Source: Ciborinia camelliae (lineage: Eukaryota; Ascomycota; Leotiomycetes; Helotiales; Sclerotiniaceae). From it: DNA of 64,000 nt. Below are positions 1 to 11,960 of the stretch, piece by piece. A program made the position numbers and the translations under genes. Position 1 is the first letter of the stretch; each line of letters begins with the position of its first letter. The stretch is taken from positions 735,387-799,386 of the forward strand of contig JANPYM010000007.1 in NCBI GenBank assembly GCA_025890175.1, written 5' to 3'. The notes beneath the pieces are model-generated. The model did not search any database. It saw only the letters and a program-made list of their open reading frames with translations, and was not told where the DNA came from.

Positions 1-999
1 AATAAAAACTTTATGTATTCTAAACTTCGCGTTTTATTTTCATTAAGAGTTACGACTTTCTCCTGGAGTGCAAAGATCTGACTTTTCATTTCAACGATAA
101 TTGCTCCCGTTCTGACACACACAGCACAAGAATTTGGGTGATGTCGCGGTGGTGCTGGAAAGGGAAGGCCTCTTGTCATTGACCCAAACAACACTCCATA
201 GAAATCCGAAAGTAATCTCAGGTTTATTGGAGAGTAGACCTTTTGTCATTAACAGATACAATACTGCCGTTTATAACCTGCTCCTCTACATCATTTCAGA
301 CAAATGGGAACAATCCATATGTCACTCTTCCCCTTCTCAACCCTAAGTGATACGATCCTAAACTAATAACAAATCCTAGTCCCAAGCAACCTGAGCATCT
401 GCGGCGCCATTAATCTCTACTCCCTCCACCTCCGAATACCATATTCGCAGTTCTCGCTTCCACGATCTGCGCAACCCTCTTCGACACCATGAACCTCCTC
501 TCCCACTACCACTCACAGTAAACTATAAAAGTTAGTCTAACACTAACAAGCTCGTGCGAAATTTCACCACTGGTGGCAACCATTATATTCATTTCGCGCC
601 ATACAAGTACAATGAGGATAGGTATGGGAACGGCTTTGGAAGTTGCGACGAGGACATTTGAATCAAAAAATTTCGACGAAGGCAAGGACTCCATGACTCA
701 AGTCTAACCAATGGCGCTGTCGTCAACAATGGTCCTCAACAGGATATATACAAGGCGGTGCAAGATCTTATTACTAATGACAACTCCCACACTTTGTTTT
801 ATTACGATAGGTATAAGGACCATAGGATTGAGTTGCCGGAGAATGTTTGCCACGTTTTGGAGTTGATTGATGCACACCTTTTCCTCGGTATACCAGTCCA
901 AGAGAGGCATGACCAGGGTAAGTTTCATTCCTTTTCAAGGCGATTATCGTTTATTCTAACCTGTTGGTATCACTCACCACTAGGAACAACCCTCAAAAC

Positions 1000-1047
1000 T
1001 TGTTATTTTGCACCAAATTCGAAAACCAGAGTTACGAAACCAAAAGC
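1000..1047 (+). repeat. Dispersed 48-bp repeat, copy 1
   Basis: This segment matches the reverse complement of 11467-11514 at about 42 of 48 positions. The shared core contains CACCAAATTCGA and AACCAGAGTTA. Four of the six differences are transitions. It directly follows the candidate intron at 918-983. It is probably a shared fragment of a multicopy element or gene family. Confidence 0.6.
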
Positions 1048-1897
1048 TACATAACTGCAACCCCCCTCTCTCTTACATTGTCAAGGAAACTCTCACCCCC
1101 ACACTTTGCGCAACCACCGTCACCACCGTCACCACCACCGACCTCCTCTACCTCTACCTCCGCATAATAAACTGCACCCTTATTACCCGCTCTCCTCTCC
1201 TCCAACCTGCGCAACCATCGCCCTCTTCTGCCTACCCCTCCGCATAAACTGCAGCCACCAAACTCCGTCAGCCCGCCCGCCCCCAGGAACTCCGTCGCGG
1301 CTTGACACTTACCTCTACTACTCTCGCCAAATCAGATCTCATCCTAAAAACAACCTCCATCCCCCTTCGCCAAGCGTCTTAAAGAGCCCGCTCTTAAAAC
1401 AAAATATTTTGTATCAACAACATCTGTTTTTCCTCCGTCACTCCCGCACAAAGATTATAACTATGATCCCAGGAGTTATCTTATTGATCAGTATGCGGAG
1501 GTGAAGAGGGAGGAGGTCGATGGCATTGGTGAGGGTTGTGCTAATCGTGGGGGTAAGGAAGCGGGTGTGGAAGCTTCATGGAGGTGAGGTGAGAAAGTGA
1601 TCAATCTTGTTGAAAGGGTTGCTTAGATTGGTTGAGACTATGATTTAGTATTAGTTTGGGGCTTATATAAATCTCCTGTCTCTTCAATCTCCTGTCTCTT
1701 CAGCTCCTGTCTCTTCAATCTCTTGCCTCTTCGATCTTCTGTCTTTTCAACCTCCGTCCTCTTCAACCTCAAGATATTTGAAACTGGGGTACGTAATAAG
1801 ATGGGTTTGGGTATATGGGCTCGATATTTTTGACAAACCACCTAACCAAAAAGAAATCAGAAAGAAAGCAAAGGCGAAAACAAACGGGCACCAAGTC

Positions 1898-2056
1898 AAG
1901 CAGCGACCAATGTGACAACTACAGAAAGATAGGCGAAACGGGCGGCACCCCAAACAGCAGTCACACGGCAGCTAATGTGATGACTACAGAAAGAGAGGCG
2001 GGGACGATTAAGGCAGCATTTCAAACAGCAGCCAATATGATAACTACACAAGCAAT
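1898..2056 (+). repeat. Three diverged ~60-66 bp tandem units
   Basis: Three related units begin near 1898, 1968 and 2028. Each contains a variant of GCAGCNAATRTGATNACTACA. Read in the repeat frame they would encode AATNVTTTER, AANVMTTERE and AANMITTQA. The first unit runs into an in-frame TAG, so the array looks like decayed coding sequence rather than an active gene. Confidence 0.45.
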
Positions 2057-2315
2057 TGCGAAAACTAACGAGGTGGAAGCGAGCTATTGCAACGGCATTC
2101 CTGAAGTACTTTGTTTGCATCTTCGCCTTTGGGGTGAGTTGAGCTGCGCTGTAGGTGTAGAAAGATACTGCCTGTTTCTAAGATCAGACCAATCAATTAA
2201 ATTTAAAAAACTACTCACTAAATGCTCTATAGCTTAATTACTAATTCTAAGCTAACCGCTTTAATACTCCCGAGACAGATCTAGAAACCAAATTCTATTG
2301 CCCCACGATGATGCC

Positions 2316-4149
2316 TCACTCGTTATCCTTCACATCGATCACTGTCGACTTGAATTTCCTAGCAGAGACCTTACGATTGAACAGAATATCCGTCTCACGG
2401 TAGGAGCGATGCTTGAGCTCGGGGAGGAAGAAGTAGGCCATCACCCAACAGACGATAGCAGTACTACCCCACACAAACCCGCACTTGCCTGCAAGATTCC
2501 ATCCGGTGGAGTTGAGCATTTGTGACGCAAGATAGATCATAGGAATCTCGGCGACGTAATAGGCGGCACGACCAACACCGGTGCTCAAAGCGCGAAGACG
2601 GACCGAGGAAGTCTCGGCAATAATGGTATATGAAATCGGTCCGAGGGTTCCGGCAAACACGAATGAGATGATGATTCCCAAGCATGCCTGAGCGTAGTTC
2701 GTACTGTGAGTCTGTGGGATGGATGCGCAGATGCCCAGAATGAAGAGGAAAGTGACGTTGGTGGCTGTTCCCCAGAGATAAATGGTTCGGCGACCGAATC
2801 TGGCCGTAAGGGGCCAAGAAAGGGCGTTGGCAACGAATTGAAGACAAGAATTGATCAAGTTGAGTTTGAAAGCGAAATCGGGTTTAATTCCGGCTTCTGA
2901 ATGGAGAGTCAGTTGCTGTCAAGGCTGTGGAAAAAGAACCACTTACGCTCGAAGAAGAAAGTAGCTTGATTGGCAATCAAATTTCCTGCAAAGTTCTGTG
3001 ACGCATACATCAAGCAAGTAATAATCGTTCGCCTCAAGTCGGTACCCCTGAAAAGATCGAGGAGAGTAGGGTCACCTCCCAATTTCTTTTCTATCTGAAC
3101 AGTTCGCTCCATCATGGCGATTTGCCCATCACAATGCTCTGGGGAGTTGCGACCGAGACGCTTTACAGATCGAAGGGCTTCCTCTTTGCGTCCACGGCGT
3201 ATCAGCCACCAAGGTGATTCTGGAGCGAAGAAGATAAGAATCAAGAGCGGAGTCTAGACCAGTAAGCTTTCATATTTACAAAATGCCAGAGGGGAGTCTT
3301 ACAGGGAAGATCCATTGCAATGCAAGAGGCACTCTCCATGCCCACTGGTTATCCTTTTTATTGTATCCATAGGTGGCGGCTGCGACAATGATGCTACCGA
3401 TAGACCAAGACATTTGCAGACTAGCGGTACAAGCACCTCGAAGTGAGAGAGGAACGACTTCACTAGCATAGGCTGGGGCGTTGGCGATGAAAAATCCCCA
3501 AGGAATACCTTCAAACGCTTGTCCGATGACAAGGACAGCAAGTGAGTCGGCCTAAGATATCAATGCAATCAGACAACTGATGAAGTAACGATGGGGCCAC
3601 GAAACTTACGAAGAATGAGATGAAGATTGTGGCATTCATAAACATTAGAGCCAAAATAGTTGTCCAACGGTAACCAAGACGGTTTGTGATAGGACCGGCC
3701 ATGAATACACCAACAAAGGCACCACACTGACCGGCTTGGAAGAGGGAACTTTGCCATTTCGTAGGGATGGCATAGTTTCCATCTGCTTGAAGAACGCCGT
3801 ACTTTTGCTGGAAAGCGGTAAGCGCAACAAAGTTACCGTTGAGAAACATATCGAATGATTCCATGACCTGAGGGGAGTCAGTTAAAGCTCTACATGAGAT
3901 CACTATCAACGCCTAGGGGGTGAAACGCACAATTGTGAAGCAGAAGGTGAAAGCCCAAAAGCAAGCCGTGGGGTGCATCTTCAGTGCCTCCCACATGCCC
4001 ATCTCATGCTCACGATTCTCGCCATCAAAGGCATGGGCCATAAGATCCTGGTTGACGAGGACCTCGGAATGTTCAACGTCATGTTCCTTAAGATCTTCGA
4101 TGTCACCCTTCTCGCCACGCAAATGCAAGTTGGTCTGTGTTGCCGCCAT
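2316..4149 (-). CDS. MFS sugar transporter, alpha-glucoside/maltose permease type
   Basis: Plasma-membrane proton symporter of the fungal alpha-glucoside (MAL permease) branch of the sugar-porter family. Model: complement(join(2316..2896, 2947..3253, 3303..3551, 3610..3867, 3931..4149)), 537 aa. All four introns keep frame; the donors read GTGCGT, GTAAGT, GTAAGA and GTAAGT. The acidic cytosolic N-terminus of about 60 residues is followed by exons that together give the usual 12 hydrophobic segments. Sugar-porter marks include GQAFEGIPWGF, the PESPWWLIRRGR motif after TM6, RFGRRTIYLWG in the second half, and the C-terminal PELKHRSYRETD motif, which matches the usual PELKGRTxEE form. Length is normal for the family (500-560 aa) and all expected motifs are present, so it looks intact. 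Family is firm; substrate is inferred. Confidence 0.92.
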
Positions 4150-7100
4150 TTTGAAGTTTCCCCGCTATGGGTTTGTCTTTATAAAGTGTCGCTTCAAAGC
4201 TCCCCGCAAGGAGAATAGAAAAAGGGGGGTAGTGCTTTGCTACCACGGATAATAAGTAACGGTAAGTGACAATCTCACCACAATTGTGCGTTGTCCTTGT
4301 CACATAAAAGGAATAGATACAAAAATCAGAGGAATCCCACGGGGGGAATCGGGATATTTATATCCATATCCCTCCTGTCGTTTCATTTATTTCGAGATTA
4401 GCCAGCCAATATGCTCATTGGTGGTAAAATCTGCGTTACATGGGGTAGGTAACTGTCCCGCCCCCAGAATCCAGGGATGGATTTTCTTGACGTGAAGCTT
4501 CCTTCAATTATGATATATGTGAGAACCAATCAAAAGGCTGGGAATTAAATGAATTTTATGCGCGCAAATCAGATGTCGTATCATGTGAGAATTAATAATT
4601 GACTAACCTCTTTTCAGACATGTTTCCCCGCGCCCCATACTACCTAGGCATGAGTCGATGAAATTTCCCCACGCTCCACTTATTAGTAGCTAGGTATATT
4701 AAATCTTCCCCAGTCCCACTTCACAACTGTTGGAATTCTCTCCATCGAAAACATGGGATGTCCACGAGTGTGTCGGGTGTCGGGTCACGAGTGCTCCAGA
4801 TAGTTGGATCCATGGATAGTTACTTGGTTACGACGGACTGAGTACCTACCTAGTTCGAGGCACGGAAAACGAGATTTGACAGGAGATTTTACAACTGACA
4901 AGCGCGCCTATGGTCATCTCTGGTCAACGCCACTTTTTCTTTAACCCAACACATCAGGGCCGACGGCCTGGATAAGGACGTTGACGGACATCGACCCAGG
5001 AGGGAGGTAAGGTTAGGGTAGCTACTTGGAAGCAAGCTTTTTTCGACGATATTGGACTTTGAAGGCTGGTAGATAACCTGTTTGCTCTACCTACGTATGC
5101 CCGCTTGTACGATCCTTAAGTCCTAGGTAGTGTGGGTACAAATACGACCCCCCTCCCTTTCCGCCCCCGGAGAACATGACTCTTACGGCATAGTGGGAGG
5201 CGGGGTTGCTAGTCGATGCCCCCTCCTCGGTTCCTCGGCTCCGCAACAGTAATCCGGGGTTAACAGAACCGGTTGGGACGTACCCCGTAAATAATGAAGG
5301 GGGAGATAAGTTGACGGGTATTTGACTGGGTATTTGGCATGTAGTAGTCCACTTTTATAATTGGAAAGCTAGGATCAAGGGAAGGGGAAGGGGAAGGGGG
5401 AGGGGAACTTGATCTTGTGTTCTAGAGCGGGCGAATAAAAGTTGTCCTGCGTCACAAAATTGATTTGTATAGGGCTAGTTATATCTGGATGTTTCTACAG
5501 ACAACTAATAACTGGTTTGGTGAGTTAGGTGATCATATCATCTCGGATCGGAAAAGAAAAGAAAAACTCCGAACCCGATTATTCCTTCTTTTTTATTACT
5601 TATTTAACTTTATCGGTATATTATATGAGGATATAACTTTTGACAAGATATCGAGGTGGAAATCATTAAATCAATCAATCAATGCCATTATATACTTCAA
5701 AATGGGTACCAGATCTCGACAGCTCCTCTCTAATACCTACCATTTAATAGGTACCTAATATGACAGCAAAAATAATATCAATAACCGAGGGGTGTCTTTA
5801 TCATCACTGGTCTATCATCACATGCCTGTGAATCACTAAATCGACCCCTCCCACTAAAATAAATCCACTCATCCCTTTCAAATGTCACATCCGTTCATTT
5901 AACCCAACATCACTCATCACCACCATCCATCGGGGATTTCAAGAACGCAATTCTCCATCGTCTCCAAATTAGAAATTTATCTGATTCCATATGGTTGTGT
6001 TATTATCTCTCGTTATTGCTATCGCATGAGTCTCTTTTACATGTTTTTGTATATCGATCGATTGGCCCATGAATCAATCCATCAGCACAATCTACCCCTC
6101 TACCCCCGTCCCTCATCACCCCATGATATAAATTTTCCATATCAAATACTGTGTTTTTGATTATTCGAATTTCCTTTCAGAAATGAGACTTTCACCGTCT
6201 GGATCAATAGTGCCATCATTTACTTACTTCCTTCCCCGTCGCACTATTTTCATCTTCCTCCGTCTCTGCCACCGTCACCGTCCCCGTCCCTCACCTCATC
6301 TCAAATTATCTCCACCGCAAGCCTCCTTCTTATCATTCACCCTCCTTGAGTTCATCACTCACGTCACCTCGGTCCAACCATAATCGCCGGTTTCATAGCA
6401 CCAAGTAGCATCCGCTGTACAATCCCACTCACCACCGATTTCACTATCATTGTTCAATCTTTCTCCAGATATGCGTCAACTGTGATAGGTACTGCGGGTA
6501 AAATATATAGCTCCATCTCCAGTGTAAGCCTCATCTAGACTCCAAATCTACAAGGAGAATCACAGTTTTTTCGGTGTGGTTTTTGATACTCCGAAACCGA
6601 TAGTGACGAGTGACTTCAGTTGGTCGAACGCGTTGGAGATTTGTCTGCTGACTAGGAGTCTCATTATGAACGGATGTTTGTATTCGTTGCTCAGATGCTA
6701 CTGGGACGATGATGGAGTTTACTAGTCGGCTCCAACGTCTATTACTGAATAATCTGCATCCAAATTCTGCTCATATTCACATTCTTTCTGTTCTATCTGA
6801 CTCGGAGAATGAATTACAAGCCGGGCGAAAACAAGATATTCTTAAGTCTTTCTCCTATATTACTTCGGATAAAAACGAAAAGGACGGAGCGATAGTTGGG
6901 ACTCTGGATCGAGTACATCTCAATTTCCTCTTCATCATAAAAAGGACAAAGAATAAGAGTAAGATTCTCCAAACTTCATGTCAACCCCTCCGCCCAGAAA
7001 GACCGATCAAAACCAAGCGAAGGAATCCCACCGTTGATCTATCTGAGCCCATATCTACTCAGAAGGCGTAGCACGCGCAATTTCTCAATTGAAAAGGCTG

Positions 7101-8081
7101 AAAGAAGCATGAAAAACGAGACTCATTTCCAAAAGGAAGGTTTCGAATTGGACATCATCAAGGACATGATTTATATTGGCGAGGTAGAGATATTCTGAGA
7201 GGAAACCGTTGAAACGATACAGCGAACGTGGAAGGATTAGGATGAGTTTATTGGATACCCTTATGCGTTGATATTTGACTTTTGGGAAATGAAGTAAATA
7301 ATATAAATGAAAAAGAAAATTTGGTTGCATCCGCTGTGGCTCTAAACAAACGCTTTTTCGTGGTAGTGGCTGTGAAAGGTGTGGGGATGGTGTGGGGATG
7401 GTTGAAGGTGATGAATCATTCCAAGTAGCAGCAGAAGGGTTAATGATAGGGGAGGCTTTTGGTCTGTATTGCTGGTGGTTGCGTGATTTCATGGGATCGT
7501 GACCGTGGGACCGTGACAGTGGGATCGTGACAGTGGCAACGCTCTCACAATTGATATCCCTCTCTCAAACTCAGAGTCCAATTTCACCCCTCCGCCTTCA
7601 AATCTTTTATTCCTATCAACACACTCCTTTACATACATTCAAGATTAATTCATTCAAAAAACAGTCGAGAATTATTTCTGCCGTTGCATTGCATTTCGTG
7701 ATCATGTGATCGCTTTAGTCAACATTCCATTTTAGGTGCATCCATAGTTCTTGCCATATTTGAACTACCTCAAGGACATCTTCACTTCACTCATCCTTCA
7801 TCCTTCTTCCTTGTGTAATCTAAAAACATCTCAACTCAATTCATCTCCAAAGTTTTGATCTCTTCGTCCATATCTCATCCGCGAATTGAGATACTCACAT
7901 GTACGTATCTTTGCATTCAATTCCAGATCCCTAAAGGCAGAGTACTGACTGGGTTTTGTCTCAGATTGGGCATGCCATAGTTATCATCATCCGATTCATA
8001 GCCTTCTCATCTTTCTTAGAAGGGACAACACTGTGTTATTTGTGAGTCCTGAATATTCATTGTTTCAACGATCAGTACCTA
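4150..8081. other. Long intergenic region, AT-rich with G-tracts
   Basis: No convincing gene in about 3.9 kb. This is the promoter side of the MFS gene at its left end. Open stretches at 6183-6383 and 6709-7071 (+) and 7085-7492 (-) lack recognisable domains and have biased composition. A G-rich tract flanked by a short inverted repeat lies at 5373-5414. The direct repeats GTGACCGTGGGACC/GTGACAGTGGGATC lie near 7499-7530. Confidence 0.5.
5373..5414 (+). other. G-tract cluster inside a 7-bp inverted repeat
   Basis: GATCAAG (5373-5379) and its reverse complement CTTGATC (5408-5414) flank five G-runs of 3, 4, 4, 5 and 4 separated by one or two adenines. The tract fits the classical G-quadruplex pattern, and the flanks could hold it at the tip of a short stem. 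Confidence 0.5.
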
Positions 8082-8096
8082 GTTAATCGTACAATA

Positions 8097-11000
8097 GTGC
8101 ATCCCATTACATATTTCGAATATTTGGATCTTTGCATTCTTCCGTCATCGCCGCAGATACTACAAACTTCACTGCCCATTCCAATTTTACATACGTCACT
8201 TATCGCCGCAGACACCGCCAATTTTACCTCCGACTCCAATTCTCCTGTCGATACCCTGAAATCAGCATTTGGCACTCTCGTCACTGCTCACTCCAATTCT
8301 TCAATTGACACCTTAAAGAAACAACTACAGTCGGAATTTGGCACTTTCAGTTCCTCCCTCACCACTTCCCTCTCCAATTCGTCAGTAGACACCTTGAAGA
8401 GGGAATTGAAGTCGGAATTTGGCACTCTCAGCTCCTCCCTCACCACTTCCCTCTCCAATTCGTCAGTAGACACCTTGAAGAGGGAATTGAAGTCGGAATT
8501 TGGCACTCTCAGCTCCTCCCTCACCACTTCCCTCTCCAATTCGTCAGTAGACACCTTGAAGAGGGAATTGAAGTCGGAATTTGGCACTCTCAGCTCCTCC
8601 CTCACCACTTCCCTCTCCAATTCGTCAGTAGACACCTTGAAGAGGGAATTGAAGTCGGAATTTGGCACTCTCAGTTCCTCCCTGATTACTGCTCACTCCA
8701 ACTCGTCAGTCGATACTTTGAAGAAAGAGTTTGTCAATCTGAGCTCTTCTTTGGTGGATGCCAATACCACCAACTTCACCACTCATTCCAAATCTTACAT
8801 CGACTCTTTGAAGTTGGAATTTGGCAATCTAAGCTCTTCTTTGATGGATGCCAATACTACCAACTTCACCAATCATTCCAAGTCCTCTATGAATTCTTTG
8901 AAATCGGAATTTGCCAATCTGAGCTCTTCTCTGATGGATGCCAATACCACCAACTTCACCAAGCATTCCAAATCCACTATCGAGACTATGAAAGTTCAGT
9001 CCACCGACCTTGCCAAAAGCTTGTTGAATGCAATCAATTCACAAATTTCTGAGTCTTTCCAAAGCATGTACCAGGGCCAACTCATTCTCGAACGTCAGAA
9101 TTCCATAGATTTGTCTTTGCAGAGAGATGAAGCCTTGTTGTTACTTCAATCCAAACAAAATCAGTTGGCAGATGCTCAGAACTACGTCGAGGCAATGCAG
9201 TCACATGCATCCACCGTCAATGATTGTTGGAAGCGATATCACAAGTCCGCCCTCCGAAAGTGCAACCGTTTGGCTACCCAGAATGAAACCTTGTCAGCTC
9301 TCATCATCGGCGAGAAACTGCGCACTTTTACGAAGACGTATGAGGTTGCCACGCTTACCAAACAGACAATCGAGCTCCAAAGGTCCGTCCAAGTACACAA
9401 AGAATACCTCTCTTGCGAACGAGCCAAGTCCAGACAATACAAACTTCAGTGCGAGCAAAGAACTTCTGAGATCACTCGCCTTGAATATGCCTTGCAGCAA
9501 GGACGAGACGAGAACAGGACGCTCTCTACCATATCTGACAAAGTCTCCGAGGCACTTTCAGCACATGATTCTGCTTTCAAGACCAATGTTGAAAAGTGGA
9601 ATACCGATGTCACCAAAACCATAGAGGGAGCTATTCCAAAAGTTAACGCACCTCTCACCACCAGGGTCATACAACTGGAGATCGAGGTCTCCACCTTGAA
9701 AACAAACTACCCAACTGCCGTGGATCTACTCTTTTCTGCCAGACCAGACGACCTCCCTGGGAAGTTGAGTAGCATTTCCGATCGTCTTAAAACGATAGAA
9801 GAAGCCATACCCAAAGTCAACGAGCGTCTTACCACCAGGGTCTGTCAACTAACTAGAGATCAATGTCTCCAATGTACAATCGAAATTCCCAACTGCCAGA
9901 GAAATACTAGAAGCTGCTAGACCAGAAGAACTTCCTGGGAACTTGAGTGGTATTTCCAATCGACTTCGGTCAATAGAGACAACTATACCCAGGATTGCTG
10001 CCTTTTTGACAACTGCACAATTCCGAAAGACTGCTGTCCAAATCATTCGGAGACTTCACGCAATCAACCACACAGCTTGCAAAATTGACGAGAAGACAAA
10101 AGGCTTGAAAGTCGTTCCCAGAACCATCCGTACCGTCGATGAGAAGTGTGAAAAAATCTCCAAGTACCTTCAAGACACCATGCAGGTTAACACCTTCAAG
10201 TACATGAGCAAGGCAGACAGTCGTCAATTCACCATAGATCAACTCCTGGGTGAGATAAATATAGTTTGTGTCAATTCCAACGAAAAGAGCGAACGTTTGG
10301 AGAAAGCTGTCGCTCACATCCCAACCACCTTTCCAATGCCGATTGATTTAGTGAATGCCATGTCACCGGCAGGGTGTGCAATAGTCCCAGGAGAGCAGGT
10401 GACGAGATAAAAGCTTTCAATATATGGATCCGATTTAATGTTCGAAAGGAATAGATTATCCCAAATGATATAAATGTTCTAATTGGATTTAAGAATTGAG
10501 AAGTCTTTCATTGTCGGATTGCACTCCGGACTATTGGAAACCCTGTTCACCGGGACTCAAATGGCCGTTTAACTGTATTCAAATCGCAGCCAAGAACTTT
10601 CCTAGAACCAATCGCATCAAATACTTGGTCACGGAAGGAATCGCCAGCTCAGCATCAATCTGGGATACGCTGATTCATGATCGGGTGATGGTTCTGCAAA
10701 GAGAAGTCAAGCTTGTCACAGAATCCTGCGAAGACATTGTATCTGTCGCGATTTTGGAGCGCGTGACCACTCTAGCGGGCATATAAGTTCCGTACGTTCA
10801 ATAGGTATGACATGCCAGTATTTATCACCGAGTAACGAACCAACAGCATCTCACCAATATTCACACCGTGTCTGAGTCTATTGATGCTGCTTCGAACATA
10901 TTTACTAATGTCAATAAGGTCCTTGGGGAAATCGCTGCCAACATCCAACAGCTCCCTGCAGAATTCACACATCGTCTTAAACAAAAATTGCATCTTAAAG

Positions 11001-11335
11001 CAAAATGGTTCAGTACCACCAAAAATGCCATCCACTCACTGTGTCGATAGTAGACTCAATGGCTTCAAATTTATCACGGACAGCGTGATCAGGGACATCA
11101 TGGATCACGACGAGATGGATGAGTTGTTGAGAAGTACATTCCCTCACCACCTAAGGCACCAACAGCAGTCAGGACTGCGTCTCAAGTGAAGACTAATCTT
11201 AGATCTCTGCTGCAAGAAGTCGAAGATAGGGCGACTGCGTTGAAGAAAGATAATTTGAGTAGGGTCATCCGGCATTATGTACAGAAAGTTATGAAGGAAA
11301 TGGCGGCTGAACCACCTCTCTTGCCACCTCTCTGA
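8097..11335 (+). pseudogene. Coiled-coil protein gene made of tandem repeats, disrupted
   Basis: The longest open stretch, 8097-9920, has no ATG at its start and encodes repeats of 27 and 30 residues (pattern VDTLK..L.SEFGTLSSSL and DANTTNFT.HSKS). A heptad-like coiled coil rich in Lys, Glu, Gln and Thr follows. Two later repeat units (LPGKLSSISDRLKTIEEAIP and LPGNLSGISNRLRSIETTIP) are clear paralogues but lie in different frames. A 4-nt duplication at about 9848-9858 (CTAACTAG against CTGG in the sister unit) breaks the frame. Coding-like segments continue at 9943-10410, 10496-10762, 10846-11047 and about 11125-11335 in changing frames. An intron of about 84 nt (10762-10845) could join two of them. 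I do not recognise the family. Alternatives are an intact gene with assembly errors or unrecognised introns. Decay is the simplest reading. Confidence 0.6.
8295..8674 (+). repeat. 81-bp tandem repeat array, nearly identical copies
   Basis: Units start at 8295 (diverged), 8376, 8457, 8538 and 8619. The units from 8376 to about 8674 are identical by eye. Each encodes 27 residues containing SSVDTLKRELKSEFGTLSSS. The period is a multiple of three, so copy number can change without shifting frame. The same array leaves a shadow reading frame open on the minus strand. Confidence 0.92.
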
Positions 11336-11466
11336 AATTCAACAATCAAGAAGCAAGTCGGCCATCATTTCGCTTGGTATGACTTATCGACGAACGTGTT
11401 TGCTGGTAAAAAACCAAGACGATTCTGACCATTTTGAGTTTTTCGTTGTATGATTCGGTCATTTGT

Positions 11467-11514
11467 GCTTTGGGGTTCATAACTCTGGTTCTCGAATTTG
11501 GTGTAAAATAACCA
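11467..11514 (-). repeat. Dispersed 48-bp repeat, copy 2 (inverted)
   Basis: The reverse complement of this segment aligns with 1000-1047 at about 42 of 48 bases. The two copies are in opposite orientation, about 10.4 kb apart, and bracket the MFS gene and the disrupted coiled-coil gene. Similarity does not extend far beyond the 48 bp. Confidence 0.6.
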
Positions 11515-11960
11515 GGCGTTGGTGTAATAAAACCAAATGTAAAAGTTATTCTTCATAATAAAATCCTGAACAACTTTATATATTTGATACAAATTTTCTT
11601 GTTGCAACTCCCAAAGTCGATTGCATATTTATTCTCCTTGTACTTATCTGGCATGAACTAAGTTCAAGAGTTGAGACCAGTGGTAAGATTCGCTGTACGA
11701 GTAAGGTTTGTCATGGTGGCAGCATGGGAGCCACCCACTACTCTATACTACGAAGACTCCGGTACTTGTGTCCATGGTAAACATGATTACTTCTTACCCA
11801 GATTATTCATAGACCCAACCAAGATCTTGCAAGTATTTTATGTCCAGCAGACGATGTTTCTCCAAAATGTCATCTCATCCACAACCACCACCCTATTACG
11901 AAATTTATTCGATGGGGTATAATCATATTTAAAAAATAAGAATTGAATTAGAAAGATTGA

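Larger units (their letters stand above)
1..2315. other. Gene-poor left flank with decayed repeats
   Basis: I see no gene I can defend here. Short open stretches occur on both strands, but none has a recognisable domain. One canonical-looking fungal intron (918-983: GTAAGT donor, CTAAC branch site, CACTAG acceptor) follows an open stretch of about 50 codons starting near 758. The downstream exon stops quickly in one frame and becomes low-complexity Pro/Ser/Thr in the others. A pyrimidine repeat (CTCCTGTCTCTTCAA-like) lies at about 1672-1765, and diverged tandem units lie at about 1898-2056. The region may be a relic of a mobile or multicopy gene. Confidence 0.5.

Noticed and set aside
6183..7071. 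Two plus-strand open frames as exons of one gene
   Set aside because: No splice signals join them in frame and neither shows a recognisable domain.
8288..8668. 126-residue repeat protein on the minus strand
   Set aside because: It arises only because the 81-bp repeat is stop-free antisense. It ends where the repeats end.
9835..9860. Very short intron that would rescue the coiled-coil frame
   Set aside because: GTCTGTCAACTAACTAG has a GT and an AG but is only 17 nt, too short to be spliced. A 4-bp duplication explains it better.
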